64,000 nt of DNA from Methylobacter sp. (GTDB lineage Bacteria; Pseudomonadota; Gammaproteobacteria; Methylococcales; Methylomonadaceae), in the NCBI GenBank assembly GCA_024636505.1, contig JAGXGY010000027.1:1-64000 (forward strand). Direction: 5' to 3'. The notes below the pieces were generated by a model, which saw only the letters and a program-made list of their open reading frames with translations, was not told where the DNA came from and searched no databases. Below are positions 1-8,672 of the stretch, in pieces (position 1 is the first letter of the stretch; each line of letters begins with the position of its first letter). The position numbers and the translations under genes are program-made.

Positions 1-1
1 A

Positions 2-124
2 CTTGGAATAAGAGAGTGGACTTGTGCCGAGTGTGGCACTACGCATGATAGAGATATGAATGCGGCAAAGAACATTCTCGCGCTTGGGCATAAGCGTCTA
101 GCAGTAGGAATCCCCGTCCTTTAG
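2..124 (+). pseudogene. tnpB: C-terminal end of an IS200/IS605-family TnpB (OrfB), cut by the window edge
   Basis: The last 40 codons are visible, with the CAECG zinc-knuckle half and the [12 protein letters not shown] motif that ends TnpB proteins. The protein is an RNA-guided nuclease associated with IS200/IS605 elements. The stop codon lies inside the terminal palindrome of the element, which is usual for this family. Whether the gene is intact upstream cannot be seen. Confidence 0.85.
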
Positions 125-139
125 GTCGGGGAGGATGTC
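112..139 (+). mobile_element. Right-end palindrome of the IS200/IS605-type element
   Basis: An imperfect hairpin (CCCCG-T-CC, loop TTTA, GG-T-CGGGG) is followed by AGGATGTCAA. The reverse complement begins TTGACATCCTCCCCGACC, and close relatives of this end recur near 7945, 9271 and 54781. This gives the boundary of the insertion on this side. Confidence 0.7.
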
Positions 140-725
140 AAGCTAAAAACACAAAAATAAACGCAATAGAAAAGCTCAGATTGCCGAAAAATAACGGATC
201 GTTCAAAAATCTTTTAAATGTTTCAATCAATATAGCGCCTCCCAGAAGATAAACAGGGAGTACAAAAACAGTGGTCAAATGTCCTATATCGCCGGGTATA
301 TAATAAAAAATGAACGTATCAAGGAAAAAAATGCTGGAAAGATTTACCAATATTTCCAGCAATAACGCATCGATAGAGAGCACAACAGCAAAAATAGGCC
401 CTTCATATTGACATTTAAAAGATTGGAGTTTTTTCTGGAGATAATAAAGGTGATAACCATAGAGCGACCACTGAAAAAACGCAAAAATCGAGGTATCGCC
501 GCCGTGTACGGGGGTTACCTGATAGATCCAAAGCGGCGAGTCGAAAGCTGCTCTACAGAAGCTGTTGATAGCCACTTCGCTAATACATCCTATTAGGGCG
601 AGTGTTCCCGAATACATGTAGACCTCTTGGATCTTTATCTGCGTTGAGCTATCGGTGAGAGCGAAGCCTGTGGAATAAACAACGACAACCAAATACAAGA
701 AAAAAATAATGAGGTTTGTATCCAT
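138..725 (-). CDS. Multi-pass membrane protein of unknown function, probably truncated at its C-terminus by an IS
   Basis: The 195-residue product is strongly hydrophobic, with about five or six membrane segments: residues 5-25, 38-55, 80-95, 110-135, 145-170 and the very end. I do not recognise a family. Its stop codon (TGA, in CTTGACATCC) belongs to the terminal sequence of the adjacent IS200/IS605 element, so the final residues FVFLA and the stop were probably supplied by, or lie at, the insertion point. Base composition is AT-richer than the neighbouring mtaD/mtnA genes. A hairpin upstream separates it from mtaD. Confidence 0.55.
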   Translation of the reverse strand: MDTNLIIFFLYLVVVVYSTGFALTDSSTQIKIQEVYMYSGTLALIGCISEVAINSFCRAAFDSPLWIYQVTPVHGGDTSIFAFFQWSLYGYHLYYLQKKLQSFKCQYEGPIFAVVLSIDALLLEILVNLSSIFFLDTFIFYYIPGDIGHLTTVFVLPVYLLGGAILIETFKRFLNDPLFFGNLSFSIAFIFVFLA

Positions 726-761
726 AAGGTAGATTTCTAAACTGATTTAATCATTAAAGTC

Positions 762-784
762 GAACAGGGTATGTTGCCCTGTTC
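762..784. terminator. Hairpin between the membrane-protein gene and mtaD
   Basis: A perfect 8-bp stem GAACAGGG/CCCTGTTC with a 7-nt loop lies downstream of mtaD (minus strand). There is no long U-run on the minus strand, so it may be a weak terminator or an mRNA 3' stabiliser. Confidence 0.4.
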
Positions 785-890
785 AAAACATTTTTCGGGG
801 GTTAAGGCGTGCAGCCATTTAGTCCGGACACTGCTGAAGCGCAGGCGTGGGAAGGGCAAAACCTGTGCCGCTGGGAGTATAAGCCAAAAA

Positions 891-2204
891 TCAAGCGGAC
901 AGGCGCACTTGCCATTCGGCAATCTTCATTCGCAACTCATTAATATTAACCGTCGTCAGATGGCGCTGATTTAACAGCCGTTTGCCCGCCACCCAGACAT
1001 CGGTGACTTGCTGGCGGCTGGCGGCGTACACGATCTGCGACACAGGACAATATAATGGTTGGGTTTCCAGATGCGACAAATCAACGGCAATAACATCGGC
1101 GGCTTTGCCGATGCTTAACGAACCGGTTTCATGGTCTAACCCCAAGGCTTTTGCGCCGTTAATGGTCGCCATGCACAACGCGGTCATCGCCGGAATGGCG
1201 CTGGCATCTCCTGCAACCGCTTTGCCGAGCAAGGCGGCGGTGCGCATCTCGCCGAACATGTCCAGATCATTGTTGCTGGCTGCGCCGTCGGTACCCAAGG
1301 CCACGTTAATGCCTGCGGCGATGCATTTGGCAACCGGGCAAAAGCCGCTGGCCAGTTTTAAATTGGACTCGGGGCAATGCACGATATGCGCGCCGGATTC
1401 TGCAAACCGGGCGATTTCATCATCGGTTAACCGGGTCATGTGTACCGCGATGAACGACGGATCGATCAGGCCGAGCTGGTGCAAGCGTTGCAACGGGCGC
1501 AGGCCGGTTTTTTCCAGTTGCTGTTCGATCTCGTGCTGCGTTTCGTGGACATGCATATGGATCGGCATTTCCAGCTCATCGGCAAGGGTTTTGATTTTCT
1601 GTAACGGTTGGTCCGACACCGTGTACGGCGCATGCGGCGCAAACGGCGTGGAAATCAGCGGGTGATGGCGCAGTTGTTCATGCAGCGCCAGACCCTTCTC
1701 AATATAGGCGTCGCTGTTTTCGGCCCAGACCGTCGGGAAGTCGATAACGATCAGGCCGACGCTGGCGCGGATGCCGTGCTGTATGGCTTGAGTAGCAGTG
1801 ATTTCCGGAAAAAAATACATATCGTTGAAGCAGGTGGTGCCGCCCAGAATCATCTCGGCTATTGCCAGGTCGGTACCGTCTTTGACAAAGGCCTCGCTCA
1901 TCCATTTTTGTTCCAGCGGCCAGATGTGATTGGCAAGCCAGTCCATCAGCGGCAAATCGTCGGCAATGCCGCGCATTAAGGTCATCGCCGCATGGGTGTG
2001 GCTGTTGATCAAGCCGGGCAGCAGCGCATGATCTTTAAGGTTTTCGGTGCTTGTGCCCTGGTATTTTTGCTGGGCAAGTTCGGTAGGCAGCAGGTCGACG
2101 ATTCGACCATTATCGATAACCAGCGTATGGTGTTCATAGGTTACGGATTCCGGTTCGACGGGTATAATCCAGCGAGCGTGGATGAGAGTATCGACAACTG
2201 TCAT
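891..2204 (-). CDS. mtaD: 5'-methylthioadenosine / S-adenosylhomocysteine deaminase (TrzA/ATZ amidohydrolase family)
   Basis: This cytosolic metal-dependent amidohydrolase of 437 residues has the usual family length. Visible metal and catalytic positions are the HTH motif (H69, H71, in INSHTHAAMTLMRG), H218 in the HMHVHE strand, and D306 in GTDGAASNNDLDM. The family deaminates methylthioadenosine or S-adenosylhomocysteine. It is divergent from mtnA with a 113-bp gap. The same pairing of a deaminase with mtnA occurs in Pseudomonas, where methylthioadenosine is deaminated, then phosphorolysed to methylthioribose-1-phosphate, the MtnA substrate. Substrate choice within the family is inferred from this neighbour. 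Confidence 0.88.
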   Translation of the reverse strand: MTVVDTLIHARWIIPVEPESVTYEHHTLVIDNGRIVDLLPTELAQQKYQGTSTENLKDHALLPGLINSHTHAAMTLMRGIADDLPLMDWLANHIWPLEQKWMSEAFVKDGTDLAIAEMILGGTTCFNDMYFFPEITATQAIQHGIRASVGLIVIDFPTVWAENSDAYIEKGLALHEQLRHHPLISTPFAPHAPYTVSDQPLQKIKTLADELEMPIHMHVHETQHEIEQQLEKTGLRPLQRLHQLGLIDPSFIAVHMTRLTDDEIARFAESGAHIVHCPESNLKLASGFCPVAKCIAAGINVALGTDGAASNNDLDMFGEMRTAALLGKAVAGDASAIPAMTALCMATINGAKALGLDHETGSLSIGKAADVIAVDLSHLETQPLYCPVSQIVYAASRQQVTDVWVAGKRLLNQRHLTTVNINELRMKIAEWQVRLSA

Positions 2205-2317
2205 AAGATATTCCTGTATTGAATTGCCGAATTATAACTTTTTAGACACTATTCGGCACCAAGGAAAGGTTTCGCCTCTTAAACAATACTGAATAATTAG
2301 ACTTTATTTTTATATTA

Positions 2318-3358
2318 ATGACTATGCAAAACAAATTGACTGTACAAGCCTTGCAATGGACCGGCAGTGCTTTAAAAGTGCTGGATCAGCGACAATTGCC
2401 GGAAAAAATCGTTTACGATGAATACACCGATGCGCTCGGCGTAACCGAAGCGATTATCAGCATGCGCGTTCGCGGCGCACCGGCTATCGGCATAGCCGCC
2501 GCTTACGGCGTGGCGCTGTCGGTTCGCAAGTATTACGCCGAGTCCAATCATTGGCGGCAAAAAGTCGCCGCCGATATAGAGATGCTGGCAACCTCGAGGC
2601 CGACGGCGGTCAATTTGTTCTGGGCGCTGGACCAGATGAAGAGCACATTGGCCAAGCCGCTTGATAATCCGATTACCGCAGTGCTGGCGTGTGCGGAAAG
2701 AATTCACCGCGACGACATTGCCGCCAATCACAAAATGGGCGAACTGGGCGCCGATATTCTGGCCGACGCCAAAGGCGTGATGACCCATTGCAACGCCGGC
2801 GCGTTGGCGACCGGCGGCTACGGCACCGCGCTGGGGGTTATCCGTAGCGCTTATCAACGTCAGCGCCTCAATGTTTACGCGGGCGAAACCCGCCCCTGGT
2901 TGCAAGGCGCAAGGTTGACCGTTTGGGAATTGGCGCAAGACGGCATTGCTTCGACCTTGATTGCCGATTCGGCGGCGGCATGGCTGATGAAGTCCGGCGC
3001 TATCGACTGGATCGTGGTCGGTGCGGACCGCATTGCCGCCAATGGCGATGCTGCCAACAAGATCGGCACTTACTCGCTGGCGGTATTAGCCAAACAGCAT
3101 GGCGTAAAACTGATGGTGGCTGCGCCGACTTCGACCATAGACTGGAATATCGATAACGGCGATCAGATAGAGATCGAACAACGCAACCCCAACGAATTAT
3201 TGCCCGCCTGCTATATCAACGAGGATTCCCTGGTTAGCGCCTGGAATCCGGTCTTTGACGTAACCCCGGCGGAACTGATTAGCGCCATTGTGACCGAGCG
3301 CGGCGTGGTATTGAATCCTGCCGAGCAAGGCGTGAGAGGATTAAGACATGCACTTTGA
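2318..3358 (+). CDS. mtnA: Methylthioribose-1-phosphate isomerase (methionine salvage)
   Basis: A 346-residue eIF2B-like isomerase that converts 5-methylthioribose-1-phosphate to the ribulose form. The sequence shows RVRGAPAIG near residue 50, the THCNAGALATGGYGT block with catalytic C158, and VVGADRIAANGD with catalytic D237. These match the Cys and Asp pair of the family in position. Start: ATG at 2318, or ATG at 2324 in frame. The 3' end overlaps cysZ by 11 bases, suggesting co-transcription. No other mtn genes are in the window. Confidence 0.95.
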   Translation: MTMQNKLTVQALQWTGSALKVLDQRQLPEKIVYDEYTDALGVTEAIISMRVRGAPAIGIAAAYGVALSVRKYYAESNHWRQKVAADIEMLATSRPTAVNLFWALDQMKSTLAKPLDNPITAVLACAERIHRDDIAANHKMGELGADILADAKGVMTHCNAGALATGGYGTALGVIRSAYQRQRLNVYAGETRPWLQGARLTVWELAQDGIASTLIADSAAAWLMKSGAIDWIVVGADRIAANGDAANKIGTYSLAVLAKQHGVKLMVAAPTSTIDWNIDNGDQIEIEQRNPNELLPACYINEDSLVSAWNPVFDVTPAELISAIVTERGVVLNPAEQGVRGLRHAL

Positions 3359-4067
3359 TAGAAAAGGCAGCAACCCGGTATTAGCCGTAGGTTTTTTATT
3401 TAAAGGCCTGAAATTAGTGAGCCGCCCGGAATTGCGCAAATTCATCATCATTCCGGTATTGATTAATATCGTTTTGTACAGCGCCGCCTTGGCTTTGAGT
3501 TATTTTTATATTGCCGATTTGATCGATCAATTCATTCCCGGCTGGCTGCTTTGGTTGAGCTGGATCTTATGGCCGCTGTTTTTTATCAGTTTTTTTATCG
3601 CCGGTTTTTTCACCTTTACGGTATTGGCGAATCTGATTGCCGCGCCGTTTTACGGCCATTTATCGGCAAAAACGCTGGCGATGGTAAGCGACAAACCCAT
3701 TACAATCAGTGAGCCGCCCTTAGCTAAGGTTCTGCTGGCGGAATTAAAACGCATGGGCTATCTGGCGACCAGAGCCTTGCCGCTGCTGATTGTGTCGGTT
3801 ATTCCCGGTATCAACGTGATTGCGCCTGTGCTTTGGGCATTGTTCGGCGCTTGGGGCATGGCGCTGGAATATCTGGCCTATCCGCTGGAAAACCAGGGCG
3901 TATTGTTTTCCGAACAGAAAAACCTGGTCAAAAGCGTCAGGCTGGGTGCGTTAAGCTTTGGCGGATTGGCGGTGCTGGGATTGACCGTTCCGGTGCTGAA
4001 TATCATCATCGCCCCGGCTGCGGTGATCGGCGCGACGCTTTATTTTAATGAGATTAAGCGGGATTGA
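3348..4067 (+). CDS. cysZ: CysZ/EI24-family membrane protein (sulfate uptake)
   Basis: A 239-residue integral membrane protein with four to six hydrophobic segments (about residues 33-57, 66-95, 135-165 and 200-225) and the EI24 core (NLIAAPFYGHLSAKTL). CysZ proteins mediate sulfate entry for cysteine synthesis. The overlap with mtnA and the sulfur-relay genes nearby give a sulfur-metabolism setting. The EI24 family also has members of unproven function, so the transport role is inferred. Confidence 0.75.
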   Translation: MHFDRKGSNPVLAVGFLFKGLKLVSRPELRKFIIIPVLINIVLYSAALALSYFYIADLIDQFIPGWLLWLSWILWPLFFISFFIAGFFTFTVLANLIAAPFYGHLSAKTLAMVSDKPITISEPPLAKVLLAELKRMGYLATRALPLLIVSVIPGINVIAPVLWALFGAWGMALEYLAYPLENQGVLFSEQKNLVKSVRLGALSFGGLAVLGLTVPVLNIIIAPAAVIGATLYFNEIKRD

Positions 4068-4091
4068 GCGGTAGATGGTAAAGTTTCGTAG

Positions 4092-4138
4092 GCCGGAATA
4101 AGCCAGTTCGAGTGGAAGCGAGAACTGGCATTTCCGGC
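4092..4138. repeat. REP-type nested palindrome
   Basis: Outer arms GCCGGAA/TTCCGGC enclose inner arms GCCAGTTC/GAACTGGC. It lies 25 bp after cysZ and before the AT-rich gene at 4168, and resembles the GTAGGCCGGAATAAGC repeats dispersed in many gammaproteobacteria. It could also act as a terminator for the mtnA-cysZ unit. Confidence 0.65.
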
Positions 4139-4167
4139 AATCCGTTAGACTATACAAGGAATTCAGC

Positions 4168-5127
4168 GTGAAAACTTGGAAATTAAGCATCAAGCCCAAC
4201 AACAGCAAAGAATCTGATCCATTTAAATTATGCAAAGATAACTCAATACTTGGAGTTGGATGGGCAGGAGCTTATAAAGAAATACAAGCTTTAAATATTT
4301 CTGAAGCTAAAAAGTTAGTGAAGGCTAAATACAACAAATGGCCGCATCCCATAAAGCATCTTCTTGAAAACGTTAAAAGCGGAGATCATATTTGGCTTCA
4401 TCAAAAGGGAGGGTATTTTTTATGTAAAGCTGGCGAAGAAATTCTGTTTGGTGACTCTATCGATAAAAATTTTCTGAGTTACGATCTAGGCCACGCAAGA
4501 AAAGCAGAATGGATTAAAGTTCCAGAAGCTTACGTCTCTGGTTCTATACAACGCGGGACAATAGCCCAAAGAACAATTCAAAGAATACGAGTAACCAAAA
4601 AAGAACAAGAGCTTCACGAATTTTTATTCGAAAATTTGTCAAAAAATTTAAGATGGCAGCCACCAGATATTAATCAGGCAATGTTTGAAGATAAAATCTC
4701 GAAAATGACGATAACGGATATGTTTTCGTTAATGACGCCAGATGATGTAGAGGATGTTGTTTCTGCTTATTTGCAACATCAAGGTTGGGTACTCATAAAA
4801 TCTACATGCTTTCGCAGCAAGCCTGTTTTTGAATTCACAATGCTGAACAATAACAATGAAACATGCCATGTCCAAGTGAAGTCGGGCAAAACTCCAAATC
4901 CTTTATCTCCAGAAAATTACAGGCAACATACCTCGCCTGGAAAGACTATTTACCTTTTCTCTACCCATCAAAATCCCTATCCTGGGGAAAATGTTAAAGG
5001 TGTTGAGACCATCAGGCATATGGAAATGTTTTCTTGGATTCAAAAGAATATTTGGGCATTAACAAATCCATTAAAACAACGATTATGGATATATTTTTGT
5101 GCCCAAAGTTGGGCTGTCTCTGAATAA
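4168..5127 (+). CDS. Orphan protein with a C-terminal PD-(D/E)XK/Mrr-like nuclease motif, possibly a defence gene
   Basis: A 319-residue protein, start GTG preceded by AAGGA. The N-terminal half (about 1-140) contains GVGWAGAYKEIQ and HIWLHQKGGYFLCKAGE, a beta-rich region I cannot name. The C-terminal part (190-280) reads DDVEDVVSAYL...E222...HVQVKSG, with an acidic residue, then Q236-x-K238 at the spacing of Mrr-type QxK nuclease cores. The gene is clearly AT-richer than its neighbours and sits alone between cysZ and tusD, which suggests horizontal acquisition. No methylase or partner is adjacent. Nuclease and defence roles are inferred from the motif only. Confidence 0.5.
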   Translation: MKTWKLSIKPNNSKESDPFKLCKDNSILGVGWAGAYKEIQALNISEAKKLVKAKYNKWPHPIKHLLENVKSGDHIWLHQKGGYFLCKAGEEILFGDSIDKNFLSYDLGHARKAEWIKVPEAYVSGSIQRGTIAQRTIQRIRVTKKEQELHEFLFENLSKNLRWQPPDINQAMFEDKISKMTITDMFSLMTPDDVEDVVSAYLQHQGWVLIKSTCFRSKPVFEFTMLNNNNETCHVQVKSGKTPNPLSPENYRQHTSPGKTIYLFSTHQNPYPGENVKGVETIRHMEMFSWIQKNIWALTNPLKQRLWIYFCAQSWAVSE

Positions 5128-5136
5128 CAAAACCCA

Positions 5137-5526
5137 ATGAAATTCGCGATACAAGTTAATTCCAGTCCTTACCAGTCCAATGCCGGGTATACCGCCTATC
5201 AATTCATCAATGCCGCCTTGGCAGCGGGACATCAAGTGTTCCGGGTGTTTTTTTATCACGACGGCATTTACCATGCGTTCAAATATGCCACGCCGCCGGA
5301 TGATGAGCTCCAGTTCAGCGCGCAATGGAGCGAGTTGGCAAGACGGCACCGGATTGACCTAGTGGTGTGCATTTCCGCAGCCCAACGGCGCGGTTTGTTA
5401 TGTTCTGATGAAGCCAAGCTGCAGGGCAAGCAGGATAATGACCTGGCCGAGGGTTTTCGCATTTCCGGTCTGGGGCAGTTGGTTGAGGCCACGCTGGAAG
5501 CCGACCGCTTTATGGTATTCGGGTGA
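5137..5526 (+). CDS. tusD: Sulfurtransferase TusD/DsrE family
   Basis: A 129-residue DsrE-fold protein. The conserved persulfide-carrying cysteine is present (C78, in VVCISAAQRRGL), at the same position as the active-site cysteine of TusD. In the Tus relay it accepts sulfur from TusA within TusBCD and passes it towards tRNA 2-thiouridine synthesis. tusC follows after 4 bp; no tusB is seen behind it. Confidence 0.88.
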   Translation: MKFAIQVNSSPYQSNAGYTAYQFINAALAAGHQVFRVFFYHDGIYHAFKYATPPDDELQFSAQWSELARRHRIDLVVCISAAQRRGLLCSDEAKLQGKQDNDLAEGFRISGLGQLVEATLEADRFMVFG

Positions 5527-5530
5527 GGGC

Positions 5531-5887
5531 ATGAAACGTTATTTATTCGTATTGCGCAAACCGCCGCACAGTGGCGCACAGGTTCAGGAAATGCTGGACA
5601 TTATTCTGACCACCGCCGCATTCGACCAAGACGTCAGTCTCTTGTTGCTGGACGATGGCGTGTTTCAGCTGAAAAACGGTCAAAACCCTGAAATTGCTGG
5701 GATGAAGGATACGGCTGCAATTTATAAGGCGTTGGAAATCTACGATGTAAACGACATTTATATCGAAGTGGAGTCGTTACAGGAACGCGGTTTAAAACCG
5801 GGCGATTTGTGTTTGCCGGTGCAGGAGTTTTACCGGAAAGATATAGCCGGATTGATGCAACGGTTTGATGTGGTGTTTGCGGGGTAG
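5531..5887 (+). CDS. tusC: TusC/DsrF family sulfur relay subunit
   Basis: A 118-residue protein starting MKRYLFVLRKPPHSG, a typical DsrF/TusC N-terminus. The start at 5531 is preferred over longer upstream in-frame options because it follows tusD by 4 bp and matches family length. TusC is a structural subunit that lacks the active cysteine. The third subunit, TusB/DsrH, is not encoded next door, and a palindrome follows directly. Confidence 0.85.
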   Translation: MKRYLFVLRKPPHSGAQVQEMLDIILTTAAFDQDVSLLLLDDGVFQLKNGQNPEIAGMKDTAAIYKALEIYDVNDIYIEVESLQERGLKPGDLCLPVQEFYRKDIAGLMQRFDVVFAG

Positions 5888-5908
5888 ATTTACTGTTAGC
5901 AAGAATGC

Positions 5909-5936
5909 TGTGGAGGCGACTTCAGTCGCCCCCACA
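5909..5936. repeat. Palindrome after tusC (REP-like or bidirectional terminator)
   Basis: Arms TGTGG-GGCGAC/GTCGCC-CCACA around a TTCA loop, each arm interrupted by one unpaired base. It lies between the convergent tusC and ettA genes. It resembles dispersed GTGGAGGCGAC repeats, so both a mobile-repeat and a terminator role are possible. Confidence 0.6.
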
Positions 5937-5945
5937 ATCCGTTGA

Positions 5946-7613
5946 TTAACCGGTTAGCTTCTTATATTTCAACCGGTGCGGATTATCCGCATCGCTACCC
6001 AGGCGGCGATGACGGTCGGCCTCGTAATCTTCATAGTTACCTTCAAACCAGACCACGTTACTGTCGCCTTCAAACGCCAGCATGTGCGTGGCAATCCGAT
6101 CCAAAAACCAGCGGTCATGCGAAATCACCACCGCGCAACCGGGGAACGCCAGCAGCGCTTCTTCTAACGCACGCAGGGTTTCAACGTCCAGATCGTTGGT
6201 CGGCTCATCGAGCAACAGCACGTTGCCGCCGGTTTTCAGCAGCTTGGCTAGATGCACGCGGTTGCGTTCGCCGCCGGATAAATCGCCGATGCGTTTGCCC
6301 TGGTCGGCACCTTTAAAGTTAAAACGGCCGACATAAGCGCGGGACGGGGTTTCATATTTGCCGACGGTAATCATGTCCAGACCGTCGGAAATTTCATCGA
6401 ACACGGTTTTTTTCGGGTCCAGATCATCGCGCAACTGATCAACATAGGCCAGTTGAACGGTTTGCCCCAGTGTCAGGGCACCGGAATCGGGCTGGTCGAC
6501 ACCGGCCATCATACGGAACAGCGTGGTTTTACCGGCGCCGTTCGGACCGATGATGCCGACGATGCCGCCGGGCGGCAGTTTAAAGCTCAAGCCGTTGAAT
6601 AACAGCTTGTCGCCGAAAGCCTTGCTGATGTTGTCGGCCTCAATGACCACGTCGCCCAAACGGGGGCCGGGTGGAATATAAATTTCCTGGGTCTCGTTGC
6701 GTTTTTGCACGTCGGAGGAAGACAGTTCTTCAAAGCGCGCCAAACGCGCCTTGCTTTTGGCATGACGGCCTTTCTGATTGGAGCGCACCCATTCCAGCTC
6801 TTCTTTCATGGCTTTTTGCCGGGAAGATTCCTGCTTTTCTTCCTGCAACAGACGGTTGCTCTTTTGCTCCAGCCAGCTGGAGTAATTGCCTTCCCACGGG
6901 ATGCCGGAGCCTCTGTCCAGTTCCAGAATCCAACCGGCTACGTTATCCAGGAAGTAGCGGTCATGGGTCACCGCAACTACGGTGCCGGGATAACTGTGCA
7001 GGAACCGTTCCAGCCAGGCGACCGATTCGGCGTCCAAATGGTTGGTCGGTTCGTCCAATAATAGCATGTCGGGGTTGGATAATAATAACCGGCATAAGGC
7101 CACGCGGCGTTTTTCACCGCCGGACAGTTTGGTCACATCGGCATCCCAATCCGGCAGCCGCAACGCATCGGCGGCGACTTCGAGCTTGCGTTCCAGGTTA
7201 TGGCCGTCGCAGGCGTTGATCATGTCTTCCAGCCGCGCCTGATCGGCGGCTAACTTGTCAAAATCGGCATCGGGCAGCGCGTAAGCCGCATATACGGCAT
7301 CGAGTTGTTCCAGCGTTTCTTTGATTTCCGCAACCGCTTCTTCGACATTGCCGCGCACGGTTTTATTGGGGTCGAGTTGCGGTTCCTGCGGCAGATAGCC
7401 GATTTTAATGCCTTTGAGCGGGATAGCCTCGCCTTCAATTTCCTTATCGATACCGGCCATGATACGCAGCAGCGTCGATTTACCCGAGCCGTTTAAACCC
7501 AAGACGCCGATTTTTGCGCCGGGAAAAAAAGACAGCGAGATGTCCTTAAGGATATATTTTTTGGGCGGGACAATTTTGCCGACCCGGTTCATGGAGTAGA
7601 TGTATTGCGCCAT
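5946..7613 (-). CDS. ettA: Energy-dependent translational throttle protein EttA (ABC-F ATPase)
   Basis: A 555-residue tandem ABC protein without membrane segments. ABC1: Walker [10 protein letters not shown] (39-47), signature LSGGEKRR (163-170), Walker [12 protein letters not shown] (184-194). ABC2: GPNGAGKTT (about 357), [20 protein letters not shown]. The linker between them (about 240-325) is rich in basic and glutamate residues. EttA binds the ribosomal E site and gates the first elongation steps in response to the ATP/ADP ratio. Length and the [12 protein letters not shown] context are typical of EttA rather than Uup or RbbA. Confidence 0.93.
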   Translation of the reverse strand: MAQYIYSMNRVGKIVPPKKYILKDISLSFFPGAKIGVLGLNGSGKSTLLRIMAGIDKEIEGEAIPLKGIKIGYLPQEPQLDPNKTVRGNVEEAVAEIKETLEQLDAVYAAYALPDADFDKLAADQARLEDMINACDGHNLERKLEVAADALRLPDWDADVTKLSGGEKRRVALCRLLLSNPDMLLLDEPTNHLDAESVAWLERFLHSYPGTVVAVTHDRYFLDNVAGWILELDRGSGIPWEGNYSSWLEQKSNRLLQEEKQESSRQKAMKEELEWVRSNQKGRHAKSKARLARFEELSSSDVQKRNETQEIYIPPGPRLGDVVIEADNISKAFGDKLLFNGLSFKLPPGGIVGIIGPNGAGKTTLFRMMAGVDQPDSGALTLGQTVQLAYVDQLRDDLDPKKTVFDEISDGLDMITVGKYETPSRAYVGRFNFKGADQGKRIGDLSGGERNRVHLAKLLKTGGNVLLLDEPTNDLDVETLRALEEALLAFPGCAVVISHDRWFLDRIATHMLAFEGDSNVVWFEGNYEDYEADRHRRLGSDADNPHRLKYKKLTG

Positions 7614-7747
7614 AGTATTCAGTTCATCAGTTTAAGGTGGGTAGAGAATATCGCGATGTCGGCTATTATTCCATGTTATTTGCTAATTTTTAAGTGTTGA
7701 TGACGGTGACCTGAATATGCAGGCACTTTACTGATGGATGCAGCCGG

Positions 7748-7975
7748 GCGATGCTGAACACACAACTTGAATATGAGTCGATAGCGACGCAAGGCGTGTT
7801 TATAGAAGTCAACGAGTCGTACACTACCCAAGCCTGTTGGTGCTGCGGCTGTATAAGCGCCAGTAGTCCGAGGGCTTGGAATAAGCGAATGGATTGGGGT
7901 AACCCATTATGCGGGAAACAACATTCCCGCGCTGGGGCACCCATTTTTTAGTTCGGTGAGGATGCCAAAGCTTTA
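7748..7975 (+). pseudogene. tnpB: Decayed TnpB C-terminus with IS-end palindrome
   Basis: Translation shows GVFIEVNESYTTQACWCCG, the zinc-finger start of TnpB, then a frame change to GLGISEWI and THYAGNNIPALGH, which match [12 protein letters not shown] and [11 protein letters not shown] of the copy at position 2. It ends in TTTTTTAGTTCGGTGAGGATGCCAA, the degenerate counterpart of the right end at 112-139 (shortened here to its recognisable core). The gene is frameshifted and incomplete at its 5' side. Confidence 0.75.
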
Positions 7976-8078
7976 ACATTAGGGCAAAGATACCGGCTCT
8001 GTCGGCGGCTAAAGTCGGTGAGCCTTTGCAAAAAACTGAACGCAAATATATTCAATGAAGATGGGTATTTAACTGTTG

Positions 8079-8293
8079 CACACAGTAACAATCAATAACT
8101 TAGCCTTGCCCTTAAATATGCCGTTTATGTATCGCAAAGCCATGATAAGTTATTGATAGATTATAGGGTTATTGATTTGTTGCGTTTTTATACGATTTAA
8201 CAAAACACCAATAAAAACCGCAAGTAAACGTTAAAAAAAACAGCCGGTCCACAGAATTATCCACAGGTTTTGTGAATAACTATTGGCTGGATG
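8079..8293. repeat. AT-rich direct repeat, copy 1, ending in paired DnaA boxes
   Basis: A unit of about 215 bp starting CACACAGTAACAATCAATAAC and ending GTGAATAACTATTGG. It is repeated at 8388-8596 with scattered substitutions. It contains an AT-rich stretch (TTATTGATTTGTTGCG, then CAATAAAAACCGCAAG). No ORF spans it. The two units account for almost the whole 8.05-8.66 kb gene-free region. Confidence 0.85.
8257..8279. promoter_or_regulatory. Convergent pair of DnaA boxes, copy 1
   Basis: TTATCCACA at 8257-8265 is a perfect consensus DnaA box. TGTGAATAA at 8271-8279 is the inverse of TTATTCACA, a common variant. They are 5 bp apart and face each other. The pair is repeated at 8566-8588. Confidence 0.7.
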
Positions 8294-8387
8294 TTAATTG
8301 CTGAATGATGCGTGATAACTACGAATAATTTAAGCGGCAATTTTTGCGCTTGAGGCGTGGACAATAGTTTTGATTCAATAGTATTTA

Positions 8388-8596
8388 CACACAGCAACAA
8401 TCAATAACTTAGCCTTGTCTTTAAATGCGCCGCTTATAGGCTAAAAATCAGCTGTAAGTTGTTGATAGTTAGTAAAATTATTGATTTGTTGCGTTTTTGT
8501 ACAATCTAACAAAACACTAATAAAAACCGCAAGTAACAGTTAAAGAAAACAATCAATGCACAGAGTTATCCACAGATTTTGTGAATAACTATTGGA
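8388..8596. repeat. AT-rich direct repeat, copy 2, ending in paired DnaA boxes
   Basis: Second copy of the unit at 8079-8293, separated by about 95 bp. The best-conserved parts are the first 30 bp, the central TTGATTTGTTGCGTTTTT block, the ACTAATAAAAACCGCAAGTAA block and the DnaA-box end. Confidence 0.85.
8566..8588. promoter_or_regulatory. Convergent pair of DnaA boxes, copy 2
   Basis: TTATCCACA at 8566-8574 and TGTGAATAA at 8580-8588, the same arrangement and spacing as copy 1. Conservation of both boxes while the interior has drifted suggests they are the functional part. Confidence 0.7.
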
Positions 8597-8635
8597 TGCG
8601 GCTTTATCGCTGTATTTGGCGCTAAATGGCGGTTT

Positions 8636-8663
8636 GTATTCCTGCATTGGCATGCAGGAATAC
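8636..8663. terminator. Strong hairpin after the host-attachment-like gene
   Basis: A perfect 12-bp stem GTATTCCTGCAT/ATGCAGGAATAC with loop TGGC lies 9 bp beyond the stop codon of the minus-strand gene at 8673. Without a U-run on that strand it may be factor-assisted or a boundary of the repeat region. Confidence 0.5.
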
Positions 8664-8672
8664 GGGATTTTG

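Noticed and set aside
982-1665. 227-codon plus-strand frame opposite mtaD
   Set aside because: Shadow of a full-length conserved amidohydrolase.
8079-8596. Chromosomal oriC proper
   Set aside because: No dnaA, dnaN, rpmH or mnmG nearby and only two box pairs; reported as a DnaA-box locus, not as the origin.
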